Assembly (NCBI GenBank): GCA_009787485.1
Contig: WQWP01000004.1
Span: 1 to 34,002, forward strand
Source: Lentimicrobiaceae bacterium
GTDB taxonomy: Bacteria > Bacteroidota > Bacteroidia > Bacteroidales > WCHB1-69
Direction of reading: 5' to 3'
Length of the DNA stretch: 34,002 nucleotides
The number at the start of each line of letters is the position of its first letter. Position 1 is the stretch's first letter. This document shows, piece by piece, positions 1-9,502 of this stretch. The notes below the pieces were generated by a model that had not been told where the DNA came from, did no database searches, and saw only the letters and a list, made by a program, of their open reading frames with translations. The translations under genes were made by a program, and so were the position numbers.

Positions 1-207
1 AAAAACGGCATCCAACAAGCCTACAACCACGGCGTAAAAGTATTTGGCGTAACCGTGCATTACGTTGACGCCGGCATAGACACCGGAAAAATCATCGCAC
101 AAGAATGCTTCAAAGCAGCAGGAACCGAAACCTTAGAACAGATAGAACAAAAGATACATCGTATTGAGCATCAATTGTACCCGAGGGTTATTAAAGAAAT
201 TTTATAG
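1..207 (+). CDS. purN: Phosphoribosylglycinamide formyltransferase, C-terminal part (5' truncated by window)
   Basis: Open from base 1: KNGIQQAYNHGVKVFGVTVHYVDAGIDTGKIIAQECFKAAGTETLEQIEQKIHRIEHQLYPRVIKEIL*. HxVDxGxDTGxII is a PurN motif; purE and purC follow. Confidence 0.85.
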   Translation, partial: KNGIQQAYNHGVKVFGVTVHYVDAGIDTGKIIAQECFKAAGTETLEQIEQKIHRIEHQLYPRVIKEIL

Positions 208-230
208 CAATATCTTTTTCTAAACACAGA

Positions 231-947
231 CTAAAACAGTGATAACGAGATTCCCAAAGACATAGGGTTTACCGCTGGTCCTTTTCCTTCATTAAACAGT
301 TTGTTTACCTGATAAGAATAATAAACGCCTACAAACTTCCAGCCGCAACGGATATAAGCATCAAAATTTACAGTTTGGCGGTGCGTAGTCAAGAAAAATT
401 TATAATTCTCTTCCGTACCGTTTCCTTCAATGTTTTTTCCTTTATAACGCTGAGAAATTTCCGCTACCAACCCGAGACGCATGCCTACCGTGAGCTTAAA
501 CCCACTTTTATGGCGGTACCTAAACTCTAAAGGAATATTGCAGTTAATATAAGTCATCCTATTGAGTTTCAAACTATCTGAAATGGTTGTGGGAAGAATA
601 AAATATTTAGTCTTGTCGGAAGTAGGATCGTATCTCAGTTGTGCATTCGAAAATTGCGTGTGATATGTGCAACCTACACCCAAACCAAAAGAAATGGGGC
701 TGTTTTTCTTGGCTTTAAAATCCCATAAAACCGCCACATTAAACCCGGGGTTAAATTTGGGCGTAACGTTGCCGGGTAAGTTCATCCAAAAGGAATGAAA
801 AACATCTACCACCAACCGATCTCTAAAGGTTTCTACTGCTTCTTTTTGCAGGTTTTGGGTAAAGTCTTGGTTGATTTGTTCTTGAGAAAAAGCGGAAAAA
901 CCTAAACAAAAACAGATACAAATTAAGATTATTTTAGAAAGTTTCAT
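231..947 (-). CDS. Outer-membrane beta-barrel (PorT-like) protein, secreted
   Basis: N-terminal signal peptide (MKLSKIILICICFCLGFSAFSQ), alternating hydrophobic strands, terminal Phe (SLGISLSLF). Confidence 0.65.
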   Translation of the reverse strand: MKLSKIILICICFCLGFSAFSQEQINQDFTQNLQKEAVETFRDRLVVDVFHSFWMNLPGNVTPKFNPGFNVAVLWDFKAKKNSPISFGLGVGCTYHTQFSNAQLRYDPTSDKTKYFILPTTISDSLKLNRMTYINCNIPLEFRYRHKSGFKLTVGMRLGLVAEISQRYKGKNIEGNGTEENYKFFLTTHRQTVNFDAYIRCGWKFVGVYYSYQVNKLFNEGKGPAVNPMSLGISLSLF

Positions 948-1065
948 TCGGAAAAATTTTTAATATGCAAATAAACACAAATTGTGCTATTGTAGTATAT
1001 TTAGATGAAGATTTTTCAGTTTTTTGTTTATTTTCGCACGCAAAAAAAACAAGAATTTTTTAATT

Positions 1066-1563
1066 ATGAAACCATTAGTAAGTATCATCATGGGAAGTGT
1101 TTCCGACTTCCCGATTATGGAAGAAGCCGTAAAATTTTTGGAAGAAATGGGTATTGGGTGTGAGATTAATGCCCTGTCGGCTCATCGAACACCGGAATTA
1201 GTTATGAATTTAGCTACAACCGCCAAGGAGCGTGGCATAAAGGTGTTTATAGCCGGAGCCGGTGGCGCAGCACATCTGCCCGGAGTGGTGGCAGCCTGTA
1301 CGTCCATCCCTGTAATCGGCGTTCCTATTAAAGCATCTATCTCTATAGATGGTTGGGATTCAATACTTTCCATTTTGCAAATGCCCGCCGGTATTCCTGT
1401 GGCAACCGTGGCTTTAAATGGCGCCCGAAATGCTGCAATTTTAGCAACACAGATTATTGCAAGCGGAAACGATGAGCTATACGCTAAATTAACCGCGTTT
1501 AAAGAAACAATGAAAAAGAAAGTCATAGAGGCAAACAACAATTTAAAAACAAAAAAGTTATGA
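1066..1563 (+). CDS. purE: N5-carboxyaminoimidazole ribonucleotide mutase
   Basis: MKPLVSIIMGSVSDFPIMEEA...SAHRTPE...AGAGGAAHLPGVVAA...PVIGVPI is PurE class I. The ATG at 1066 is preferred over the ORF-track start at 1024. Confidence 0.95.
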   Translation: MKPLVSIIMGSVSDFPIMEEAVKFLEEMGIGCEINALSAHRTPELVMNLATTAKERGIKVFIAGAGGAAHLPGVVAACTSIPVIGVPIKASISIDGWDSILSILQMPAGIPVATVALNGARNAAILATQIIASGNDELYAKLTAFKETMKKKVIEANNNLKTKKL

Positions 1564-2237
1564 AATTAGTTTACAAAGGCAAAACAAAAGATGTGTACGA
1601 TAACGGCGACGGTAACCTTCTGTTACAATTTAAAGATGACGTTACCGGTACCGATGGCAAATTCGACCCGGGTGCAAATACAGTAGCACTAAGCATTGAG
1701 GGGGTAGGAAGGTCTTGTGTAAGACTTACTGAATTTTTCTACAACAAAATTGAAGCAGCAGGTATTCCCACACATTTGGTGTCGGCAAATGTTGAAAATG
1801 CGCAAATGATTGTAAAACCCGCTACTATGTTTGGAAAAGGGCTTGAAGTTATTTGCAGGCTTAAAGCTGTGGGTAGTTTTTTAAGAAGATTTGGCGATTA
1901 TTGTACAAACGGACAACCATTAGACTTTTTGGTGGAAACCACTTTAAAAGACGATGAGCGCGGCGATCCGCCCATCACGAAAGATCAGCTTGATATGCTC
2001 GGAATTTTAACCGCGGAAGAGTACGAAATTTTGAAAGACTTAACCAAAAGAATTGCGCGCATTGTTAAGGATGAATTAGCAAAAAAAGGCGCCGAATTGT
2101 ACGATATGAAAATTGAATTTGGCAGGGTTAACGAAAAAATAACGCTTATTGACGAAATTTCCGGAGGGAGCATGCGGGTGTTTAAAGACGGTAAATCTGT
2201 GGATCCGTTGGAAATTCCTGTTATATTATTCGGCTAA
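1560..2237 (+). CDS. purC: Phosphoribosylaminoimidazole-succinocarboxamide synthase
   Basis: KLVYKGKTKDVYD...FKDDVTGTDGKFDPGANTVALSIEGVG...; follows purE with a 4-nt overlap. Confidence 0.9.
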   Translation: MKLVYKGKTKDVYDNGDGNLLLQFKDDVTGTDGKFDPGANTVALSIEGVGRSCVRLTEFFYNKIEAAGIPTHLVSANVENAQMIVKPATMFGKGLEVICRLKAVGSFLRRFGDYCTNGQPLDFLVETTLKDDERGDPPITKDQLDMLGILTAEEYEILKDLTKRIARIVKDELAKKGAELYDMKIEFGRVNEKITLIDEISGGSMRVFKDGKSVDPLEIPVILFG

Positions 2238-3484
2238 ACCAATTCATGTATCACCAACCCCGAGCGTAATTTCGGCTCAAACCAGGTGGTCTTCGGCGGC
2301 ATAATATTCCCCGTATCCGCAATATCTATTAGTTGTTTCATAGATACCGGATACAACGCAAAAGCTACCGCCATTTCCCCGTTATCCACACGCCGTTTCA
2401 GCTCGCCCAAGCCGCGAATACCGCCCACGAAATCAATCCGTTTGTCGGTACGTAAATCTTTTATTCCCAAAATTTTATCTAACACCAAATCGGAAAGAAT
2501 GGTAACATCTAATACGCCAATCGGGTCGTTGTCGTTGTACGTACCGGCTTTGGCTGTTAATTTGTACCATTTCCCCTCCAAATACATGCTAAATTCGTGC
2601 AATTTGGCAGGTGTGTAAATATCGGCGCCCATTGCTGTAACTTCAAATGTTTCTTTCAACGCATCAATGAGCTGGTCTTTGGTTAATCCGTTCAAATCTT
2701 TTATAACACGGTTATAATCAATAATTTTCAATTGATTATCCGGGAAAATTACCGCCATGAAATAGTTGTATTCTTCTTTGCCGGTGTGGTTTTTGTTTTG
2801 CGCTCGTTTCTCGCCACCCACCAATGCTGCGGCTGCCGTTCTGTGGTGTCCGTCTGCAACGTACAATGCAGGTATCTCTTTTTCAAAAACTTCCTCTATT
2901 TCTTTGTTAATTTTCGGATCATCAATTACCCAAAAATGATGCCCAAAACCATCATCTGCAACAAAATCATACTCCGGTGCTTGCTCTTTTACAATCTTTT
3001 CTACAATTGCATCTATTTTCTTGTTTGCCGGATAAGAGAAAAACACCGGCTCTACATTAGCGTTGGTAATCCGCACATGAATCATGCGGTCTTCCTCTTT
3101 ATCTTTACGGGTAAGTTCGTGTTTTTTGATGTTATTGTTCATATAATCATCAACATGCGCGGCGCCCACAATGCCGTACTGCGTTCTGCCGTTCATGGTT
3201 TGCGCATAAATGTAGAATTTTTCTTCCGGGTCTTGCACCAACCACTTTTTATCTTTAAACATTTTAAAGTTCTCTACCACTTTATCATACACTTCTTGTG
3301 AGTGTTCATCAATTCCTTTCGGAAGATCAATTTCTGCTTTGGTTACATGAAGTAAAGAATAGGGATTTCCTGCTGCTTCCACACGGGCTTCTTCAGAATT
3401 TAATACATCATAAGGGCGTGATGCTAATTGTTTTACAATCTCTTTCGGAGGACGAATTCCTTTAAATGGTTTTACGATAGCCAT
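2234..3484 (-). CDS. DUF1015 family protein
   Basis: MAIVKPFKGIRPPKEIVKQLASRPYDVLNSEEAR..., ALYVADGHHRTAAA: typical DUF1015 motifs. Confidence 0.85.
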   Translation of the reverse strand: MAIVKPFKGIRPPKEIVKQLASRPYDVLNSEEARVEAAGNPYSLLHVTKAEIDLPKGIDEHSQEVYDKVVENFKMFKDKKWLVQDPEEKFYIYAQTMNGRTQYGIVGAAHVDDYMNNNIKKHELTRKDKEEDRMIHVRITNANVEPVFFSYPANKKIDAIVEKIVKEQAPEYDFVADDGFGHHFWVIDDPKINKEIEEVFEKEIPALYVADGHHRTAAAALVGGEKRAQNKNHTGKEEYNYFMAVIFPDNQLKIIDYNRVIKDLNGLTKDQLIDALKETFEVTAMGADIYTPAKLHEFSMYLEGKWYKLTAKAGTYNDNDPIGVLDVTILSDLVLDKILGIKDLRTDKRIDFVGGIRGLGELKRRVDNGEMAVAFALYPVSMKQLIDIADTGNIMPPKTTWFEPKLRSGLVIHELV

Positions 3485-3522
3485 AATGTTTTTTTTTAAG
3501 GTGAATAATATATAAGGTTTTG

Positions 3523-4599
3523 TTATTGATGTTTTTCTTTTTGTGTAATGTTGAAAAATTCGGCTTTACTACTTGAAAAATAGCTTGCGAGTTTCTTGTT
3601 TTTACCAAAATACTTTTTTATGAAAAAATACCGGCGAAATTTTGAGTTTATTTTGTTCATTTTTGAACGTTTGGAAAAAATTCTGAATAAATCAATATTT
3701 TTTTCGTGATTTTTGTTTCGGAATGCCAAATTTTTAAGTTGATTAATGATCAGTTGTGTAAAATTAATTTGCACCGGACATATTTCATTACAATTGCCAC
3801 AAATTGTTGTATTTTCAAATAATTTGGGTGCACGTTTGTTTTCTTCTTTACAATGATATTTTATTAATTCGATGGGAGAAAAAGCTGCGGTTTGTTGATA
3901 AACCGGACAAACTTCTTTACATTTTCCACAATCAATGCAATATAATGTTTCTCTTAACAAATTGTCTTCTAATAATTCTGTAATTCCATTATCATACAAT
4001 AATACATAAACCTCTATTTTTTCCGAAGTATAATTCGTTTCGTCCGATAATTGAAAGTTTTTGGCTGTTATTTTAACCGGAGAAGCAGAAATTACCTTAA
4101 TATCGTCATGATAAACATTGTTTATGCCTTTTTGAAGATATAAAAGCACATCAAGGTCACTTTGTCTAACAACTAAATCATTAATATTTAATATGATAAA
4201 TATTTTTTCAACATTATTAAAACAATTTTTACTGAGTTTATTAATAAAAACAACAGATCCGTTTTCTACCACACCAAAATTTGCCTGAATAACAAGATTT
4301 TCTGCGGTATCATCATTTTTTTCAAGAGAATCAACACTTATTTCTTTAACAAAGTTCTTTTTTTCAAAAAAACCATCGGAAATTTTTGGAATATCAAAAC
4401 AAACTTTATTATAGTTGTTTTTGGATAGATGTTTACATGTAAAACTCACCAATTCTACTTCATCACTAATCCACCTTACTTTAATATCTTTCGAAGATAA
4501 TTTGGTTTCAAAAGCCAACAGGTGTTTCTCCATTTCTTCAATATAAGAGAAGCGAATAAAATTGGCTCTTGTCTTCAAAAATTGTAAATCATTGTGCAT
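3523..4599 (-). CDS. LutB-like 4Fe-4S/LUD domain protein (divergent, short)
   Basis: CIDCGKCKEVCPVY and CGNCNEICPV cluster motifs plus a weak LUD-like 'QANFGVVENGSVVF' segment. Confidence 0.65.
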   Translation of the reverse strand: MHNDLQFLKTRANFIRFSYIEEMEKHLLAFETKLSSKDIKVRWISDEVELVSFTCKHLSKNNYNKVCFDIPKISDGFFEKKNFVKEISVDSLEKNDDTAENLVIQANFGVVENGSVVFINKLSKNCFNNVEKIFIILNINDLVVRQSDLDVLLYLQKGINNVYHDDIKVISASPVKITAKNFQLSDETNYTSEKIEVYVLLYDNGITELLEDNLLRETLYCIDCGKCKEVCPVYQQTAAFSPIELIKYHCKEENKRAPKLFENTTICGNCNEICPVQINFTQLIINQLKNLAFRNKNHEKNIDLFRIFSKRSKMNKINSKFRRYFFIKKYFGKNKKLASYFSSSKAEFFNITQKEKHQ

Positions 4600-4864
4600 A
4601 TCTTGTGTATAGTTTGTTAATTTAACTGTAATTCATTGTTCATATTTTTTCATAAAAATTTTATCCACAAAAAAACAGATTTTTTTAATATGATTTCAAC
4701 AAACCTGTTTCTTTTTTTCATTTATAATATGCTTACAAATAACGTTAAAAAAAATATTAACACTATTAACATCGTTATATTTTATTATTTTTAATTATAT
4801 TTTTTTTTCATTTTTTAAAAGGATATAAAAATTATGTGTCAGTAAATTTTTAGTTTTGCAACCT

Positions 4865-5647
4865 ATGAAAAAATTCTTGTTCTTCTTTCTTTTTTTGCCG
4901 GTAATTTCTTTTTCTCAAGAGCGTATCTCATTAGCAGGCAATGTTTTTGATGGGGTAACTTTTTTTCCGATTACAGAAGCAAATATCTATAATTTCAGTT
5001 CAAAAAAATACAGTTTCACGAATAAGGAAGGAAATTTTGAAATTTTAGCGAAGTTAGGAGATACCATTGTAATTTCAAAACCCATTTATAAGCAAGTTTT
5101 GATAGAAATTACACAAGAAATGATGGATAAAAAGTTTATAGATGTTGCGCTTTTTTTTAAAGTAATCACCTTAAAAGAAATAAATGTTTTTGCATTACCC
5201 GGAACATACGAGGCATTTCAAAAAGATTTTGTGAATGTAAATTTTACGAATTTTTACAGGCAACTACAAGGAACTAGTTTAACCAAACAAGATTTTATTA
5301 ATGCGGAGTTTCTTTCACGAGGAGGACCAAATCTGTTGAGAAATATACCGGCAGCCATGAGCCCAATTTCTGCCCTTTATAATAGATTTAGCAGAAAAAT
5401 GAAATTAGAACGTTTACATCAAGAACTGGTTGATAATCAAGAAGAAATTGATAAATTACCTTTAAAATATAACAGAGAACTGGTAAGTTTATTAACCGGA
5501 TTACATGGCGACGAACTTTTAACCTTTATGGTATTTTGCAGATTTAGTTATTATGATCTAATTCGTTGGTCGCCCGAATTTATCATTTCACAAATTCAAA
5601 GAAAATTCGATGATTTTCAATTTCAAAGAGCATTGCAAGACAATTAA
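4865..5647 (+). CDS. Secreted carboxypeptidase-regulatory-like (CarboxypepD_reg) domain protein
   Basis: Signal peptide MKKFLFFFLFLPVISFSQ; 'SLAGNVFDGVTFFPITEANIYNFSSKKYSFTNKEGNFEILAKLGDTIVIS' matches the CarboxypepD_reg pattern. ATG at 4865; track start 4856 is TTG. Confidence 0.65.
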   Translation: MKKFLFFFLFLPVISFSQERISLAGNVFDGVTFFPITEANIYNFSSKKYSFTNKEGNFEILAKLGDTIVISKPIYKQVLIEITQEMMDKKFIDVALFFKVITLKEINVFALPGTYEAFQKDFVNVNFTNFYRQLQGTSLTKQDFINAEFLSRGGPNLLRNIPAAMSPISALYNRFSRKMKLERLHQELVDNQEEIDKLPLKYNRELVSLLTGLHGDELLTFMVFCRFSYYDLIRWSPEFIISQIQRKFDDFQFQRALQDN

Positions 5648-5666
5648 TTACTTAAATAAATAAATT

Positions 5667-7328
5667 ATGACAGAAAAAGTTACAAAATTAATGAAAGATG
5701 TTCCGGCAATACGCTGGACAGCTCTTGTTTTCTTGGCATTTGCCATGTTTTGCGCGTATATCTTTATGGATATATTGTCGCCAGTAAAATCTATTTTGGA
5801 AACCACCAGAGGTTGGGACTCCGAAGCGTTTGGTTTTTACGCAGGATCGGAAACATTTTTAAATGTATTCATCTTCTTCCTGATTTTTGCCGGAATTATT
5901 TTAGATAAAATGGGGGTCCGCTTCACCGCCATTTTATCAGGATTGGTAATGATTGTTGGCGCTCTAATTAATTGGTATTCAGTAACAGAAATGTTTATGG
6001 GCACCGGTTTAGAAACATGGTTCAACAACAACCTGAATTATATTCCGGGCTTTGATGAAATTGGTGTCTCGCCGTTTTATCGAGGTATGCCGGCATCTGC
6101 AAAATTAGCCTCTGTTGGCTTTATGGTTTTTGGTTGTGGCGTGGAAATGGCGGGCATCACCGTATCGCGCGGAATTGTGAAATGGTTTAAAGGTAAAGAA
6201 ATGGCGCTTGCCATGGGCTCCGAAATGGCGTTGGCGCGTTTGGGTGTGGCTACCTGTATGATCTTCTCTCCGCTCATTGCCAAAGCAAACATTTTTGGCG
6301 GCGCAAACGTTTCTCACGCTGTTGCTTTTGGCGTTATTTTATTAATGATTGCGCTGATTATGTTTATTGCCTATTTCTTTATGGATAAGAAATTAGATGC
6401 ACAACTGGGCGAAACAGAAGAAAAAGACGACCCATTTAAAGTGAGCGATATCGGCAAAATTTTTGCCAGCGGCGGCTTCTGGTTGGTGGCGCTGCTTTGC
6501 GTATTGTACTATTCTGCCATATTCCCGTTCCAAAAATATGCGGTAAACATGCTGGAATGCAATTTAACATTTACAACACTACCGGAGGGTTCATTTTGGG
6601 GTACCCCAACAGCCGCGGTCGTTGGATATCTGCTCATGTTGATTGTGGCCGCCACATCATTCATCAGCAACTTCTGTAAAACAAGATCGAAAATTGCACT
6701 TTTATCCATAGCGGTGGTCTTCTTGGTGGTTTTCTGTGTTATGTCTTACAAACAACAGTCTGCAGGCGCTATTTTCGCCGTATTCCCGTTGTTAGCCGTG
6801 GGCATTACACCGATTTTAGGAAACTACATTGACAAAAAGGGTAAAGCAGCCACCATGTTAATGTTGGGCTCTATGTTATTAATTATTTGTCACTTGACGT
6901 TTGCCTTTATTTTACCGTTATTTAAAGGACAAGAGATTGGTGGCGTTGTTTTAGCTTTTTCTACCATCTTGGTTTTAGGCGCTTCTTTCTCATTGGTGCC
7001 GGCATCGTTATGGCCCTCAGTGCCAAAATTAGTAGATCAAAAAGTGATAGGCTCCGCTTTTGCACTTATTTTCTGGATACAAAACATTGGCTTGTGGTTG
7101 TTCCCGTTGTTAATCGGGAAAATCTTAAAAGCTTCTAATACCGACATTGTTGCAAAGGTGGATGCCGGTATCTTGACCTCCCAGGAAGCAGCGGTTAGTT
7201 ATAATTACACCAACCCGTTAATCATGCTTGCGTGCTTAGGCGCTGTAGCGTTGGTATTGGGATTTGTGCTCAAGAGGTGGGATAAAAAGAAAGGTATTGG
7301 GTTGGAGTTGCCGAATATAAAATCATAA
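5667..7328 (+). CDS. MFS transporter
   Basis: 553 aa, about 12 hydrophobic segments, MFS-like loops (FAGIILDKMGVRF; LGNYIDKKGKAA). Confidence 0.8.
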   Translation: MTEKVTKLMKDVPAIRWTALVFLAFAMFCAYIFMDILSPVKSILETTRGWDSEAFGFYAGSETFLNVFIFFLIFAGIILDKMGVRFTAILSGLVMIVGALINWYSVTEMFMGTGLETWFNNNLNYIPGFDEIGVSPFYRGMPASAKLASVGFMVFGCGVEMAGITVSRGIVKWFKGKEMALAMGSEMALARLGVATCMIFSPLIAKANIFGGANVSHAVAFGVILLMIALIMFIAYFFMDKKLDAQLGETEEKDDPFKVSDIGKIFASGGFWLVALLCVLYYSAIFPFQKYAVNMLECNLTFTTLPEGSFWGTPTAAVVGYLLMLIVAATSFISNFCKTRSKIALLSIAVVFLVVFCVMSYKQQSAGAIFAVFPLLAVGITPILGNYIDKKGKAATMLMLGSMLLIICHLTFAFILPLFKGQEIGGVVLAFSTILVLGASFSLVPASLWPSVPKLVDQKVIGSAFALIFWIQNIGLWLFPLLIGKILKASNTDIVAKVDAGILTSQEAAVSYNYTNPLIMLACLGAVALVLGFVLKRWDKKKGIGLELPNIKS

Positions 7329-7339
7329 AGAGTGCCGGT

Positions 7340-9499
7340 ATGAAAAAACTTATCCTTTCCGTTGCCATCCTTTTATCGGTTTTAATGGTAAAAGCCGATG
7401 AGGGCATGTGGTTATTATCACTGCTTAACAAAAATTATTCCAACATGCAGGAAATGGGTCTAACCCTATCTGTTGAGGATATTTACAGCATAAACGAGGC
7501 GTCTATGAAAGACGCGGTGGTGATCTTCGGGCGCGGCTGCACCGGTGAAATTATTTCCAATCAAGGTTTAATGCTAACCAACCACCACTGTGGCTACGGA
7601 AATATTCAGGCGCTTTCTACTCCCGAAAACAATATTCTTGCGAACGGTTTTTGGGCAAAAACATTTGCCGATGAGTTGCCCTGTGATGGATTAACGGCAG
7701 CCTTTTTTATTCGAATGGAAGATGTTACGGATTATATGTTGAATGAGATAAACGAAGAAATGTCGGAGCAACAACGTGGAGCCATCATTAACAAACACAC
7801 AAAAGAGTTGGAAAAAGAACACAGTGAAAACAACAAATATCGTGTGAGAATAGCCAATATGTTTAATGGAAATGCCTATTATATGTTTATTTATCAAGTA
7901 TATAACGATGTACGTTTGGTAGGAGTACCGCCGGAAAGCATGGGCAAATTTGGCGGCGAAACCGACAACTGGACATGGCCTCGCCATACAGCCGATTTTG
8001 CATTATTTCGCGTTTATACAGACACAGACGGCAATCCGGCAGAGTATTCGGAAGACAATATTCCTTTAGTTCCAAAGTGGTTTTTCCCGATTTCTACCTC
8101 AGGAATAAAAGAAGGAGATTTTGCAATGATTCTTGGGTTTCCGGGTTCAACAGACAGGTTTTTAACCTCTTATGGAGTAAAAATGGCAATTAGCGAGAAA
8201 AACCCAACCATCGTAAAAGTAAGAGACGCAAAACTTACTTCATGGAGAGCATTTAGAGAATCCGACCCGGTGATTGATTTACAATATGCCTCAAAATATG
8301 CAGGAATATCTAATTATTGGAAATATTATATCGGTCAAACAAAGCAACTTATAAACAATGAAGTTTTTGACAAAAAGAAAGATATTGAAGAAAACTTTCA
8401 AAATTGGGTATATCGAAACGACAAGAAAGAATACTATTATGTGATCCCAGATATTGCCGGCGCATACGAGGAACTTTCAAAATATGAAAAATTTACGAAT
8501 TTATACAGCCAAGCCATTTTTGGTGGACCGGAAATTTTTTCATTGATAAGTTCATACAGATCACTCCACGAATTACTGCAAAAGCAAGAAAAAGATACAC
8601 TTACAACAACAGAGGCCAAACAGTTTGAGTCATGGTTTAAATCAAATCAAACCAGATTAGAAAATTTTTTCAAAAACTATAATATAAAAGTGGATAAAGC
8701 AACCACCGCAAAGTTGTTTGAGCTTTATTATAAAGAAACCACCCCACAACAACGCCCACAAGCATTTAACGATGCTATTGCAGTGTGGGAAGAAGATTTT
8801 AATAAATTAACAAACGATCTTTTTAATCGTACCATATTTGCAGATAAAAATCTGATAGAGGCGTTTTTACAAAACCCCTCCGTAGAAGATTTGAATCAAG
8901 ATTTGGCATATTTGTGGTACACTCAGTTTACAGATTTGTATCATCAAACCATAGAGCCGGTAGCGGAACAACGCGAAAAACTAAACAAAGCTAATCGTTT
9001 GTTTATTAGAGGATTACTTGAAATGAATCCGGATAAATTGTATGCACCGAATGCCAACAGCCAAATTCGTTTAACTTATGGAAAGGTTGGAGGTTATCCC
9101 ATAAAAGACGGCCTAAAAGCCGATTATTACACCACGTTGGCCGGTGTATTGGCAAAGGAAGATCCCGACAACCGCGAATTTATCGTTCCAGAAAAATTAA
9201 AACATCTGTATAGAACAGAAGATTATGGTGTGTATGCTGAGAATGGACAAATTCGTGTTAATTTTTTGACGGATCACGACATTACAGGAGGAAATTCCGG
9301 CTCACCGGTCATAAATGCAAAAGGCGAACTCATAGGTTGTGCGTTCGATGGCAACTGGGAGGCCATGAGTGGCGACATTTTCTTTGAGCCGAATTTGCAA
9401 AGATGTATCAATGTGGATATTCGTTATGTGTTGTTCATTATTGACAAATTTGGCGAAGCGAAGCATATAATAGATGAAATGAATTTAGTATACGATTAA
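7340..9499 (+). CDS. S46 family serine dipeptidyl peptidase (DPP7/DPP11 family)
   Basis: Signal peptide; GCTGEIISNQGLMLTNHHCGY (His region) and TDHDITGGNSGSPVINAKGELIGCAFDGNWE (Ser region). Confidence 0.93.
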   Translation: MKKLILSVAILLSVLMVKADEGMWLLSLLNKNYSNMQEMGLTLSVEDIYSINEASMKDAVVIFGRGCTGEIISNQGLMLTNHHCGYGNIQALSTPENNILANGFWAKTFADELPCDGLTAAFFIRMEDVTDYMLNEINEEMSEQQRGAIINKHTKELEKEHSENNKYRVRIANMFNGNAYYMFIYQVYNDVRLVGVPPESMGKFGGETDNWTWPRHTADFALFRVYTDTDGNPAEYSEDNIPLVPKWFFPISTSGIKEGDFAMILGFPGSTDRFLTSYGVKMAISEKNPTIVKVRDAKLTSWRAFRESDPVIDLQYASKYAGISNYWKYYIGQTKQLINNEVFDKKKDIEENFQNWVYRNDKKEYYYVIPDIAGAYEELSKYEKFTNLYSQAIFGGPEIFSLISSYRSLHELLQKQEKDTLTTTEAKQFESWFKSNQTRLENFFKNYNIKVDKATTAKLFELYYKETTPQQRPQAFNDAIAVWEEDFNKLTNDLFNRTIFADKNLIEAFLQNPSVEDLNQDLAYLWYTQFTDLYHQTIEPVAEQREKLNKANRLFIRGLLEMNPDKLYAPNANSQIRLTYGKVGGYPIKDGLKADYYTTLAGVLAKEDPDNREFIVPEKLKHLYRTEDYGVYAENGQIRVNFLTDHDITGGNSGSPVINAKGELIGCAFDGNWEAMSGDIFFEPNLQRCINVDIRYVLFIIDKFGEAKHIIDEMNLVYD

Positions 9500-9502
9500 A
9501 AA

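Noticed and set aside
2382-2390. DnaA box TTATCCACA in the DUF1015 gene, plus TTATACACA near 32278 and TTATTCACA near 28559
   Set aside because: Scattered singletons at roughly the frequency expected by chance in AT-rich DNA; no cluster.
2732-3301. 189-aa plus ORF antisense to the DUF1015 gene
   Set aside because: Low-complexity hydrophobic/Cys composition without motifs; the minus-strand DUF1015 gene is clear.
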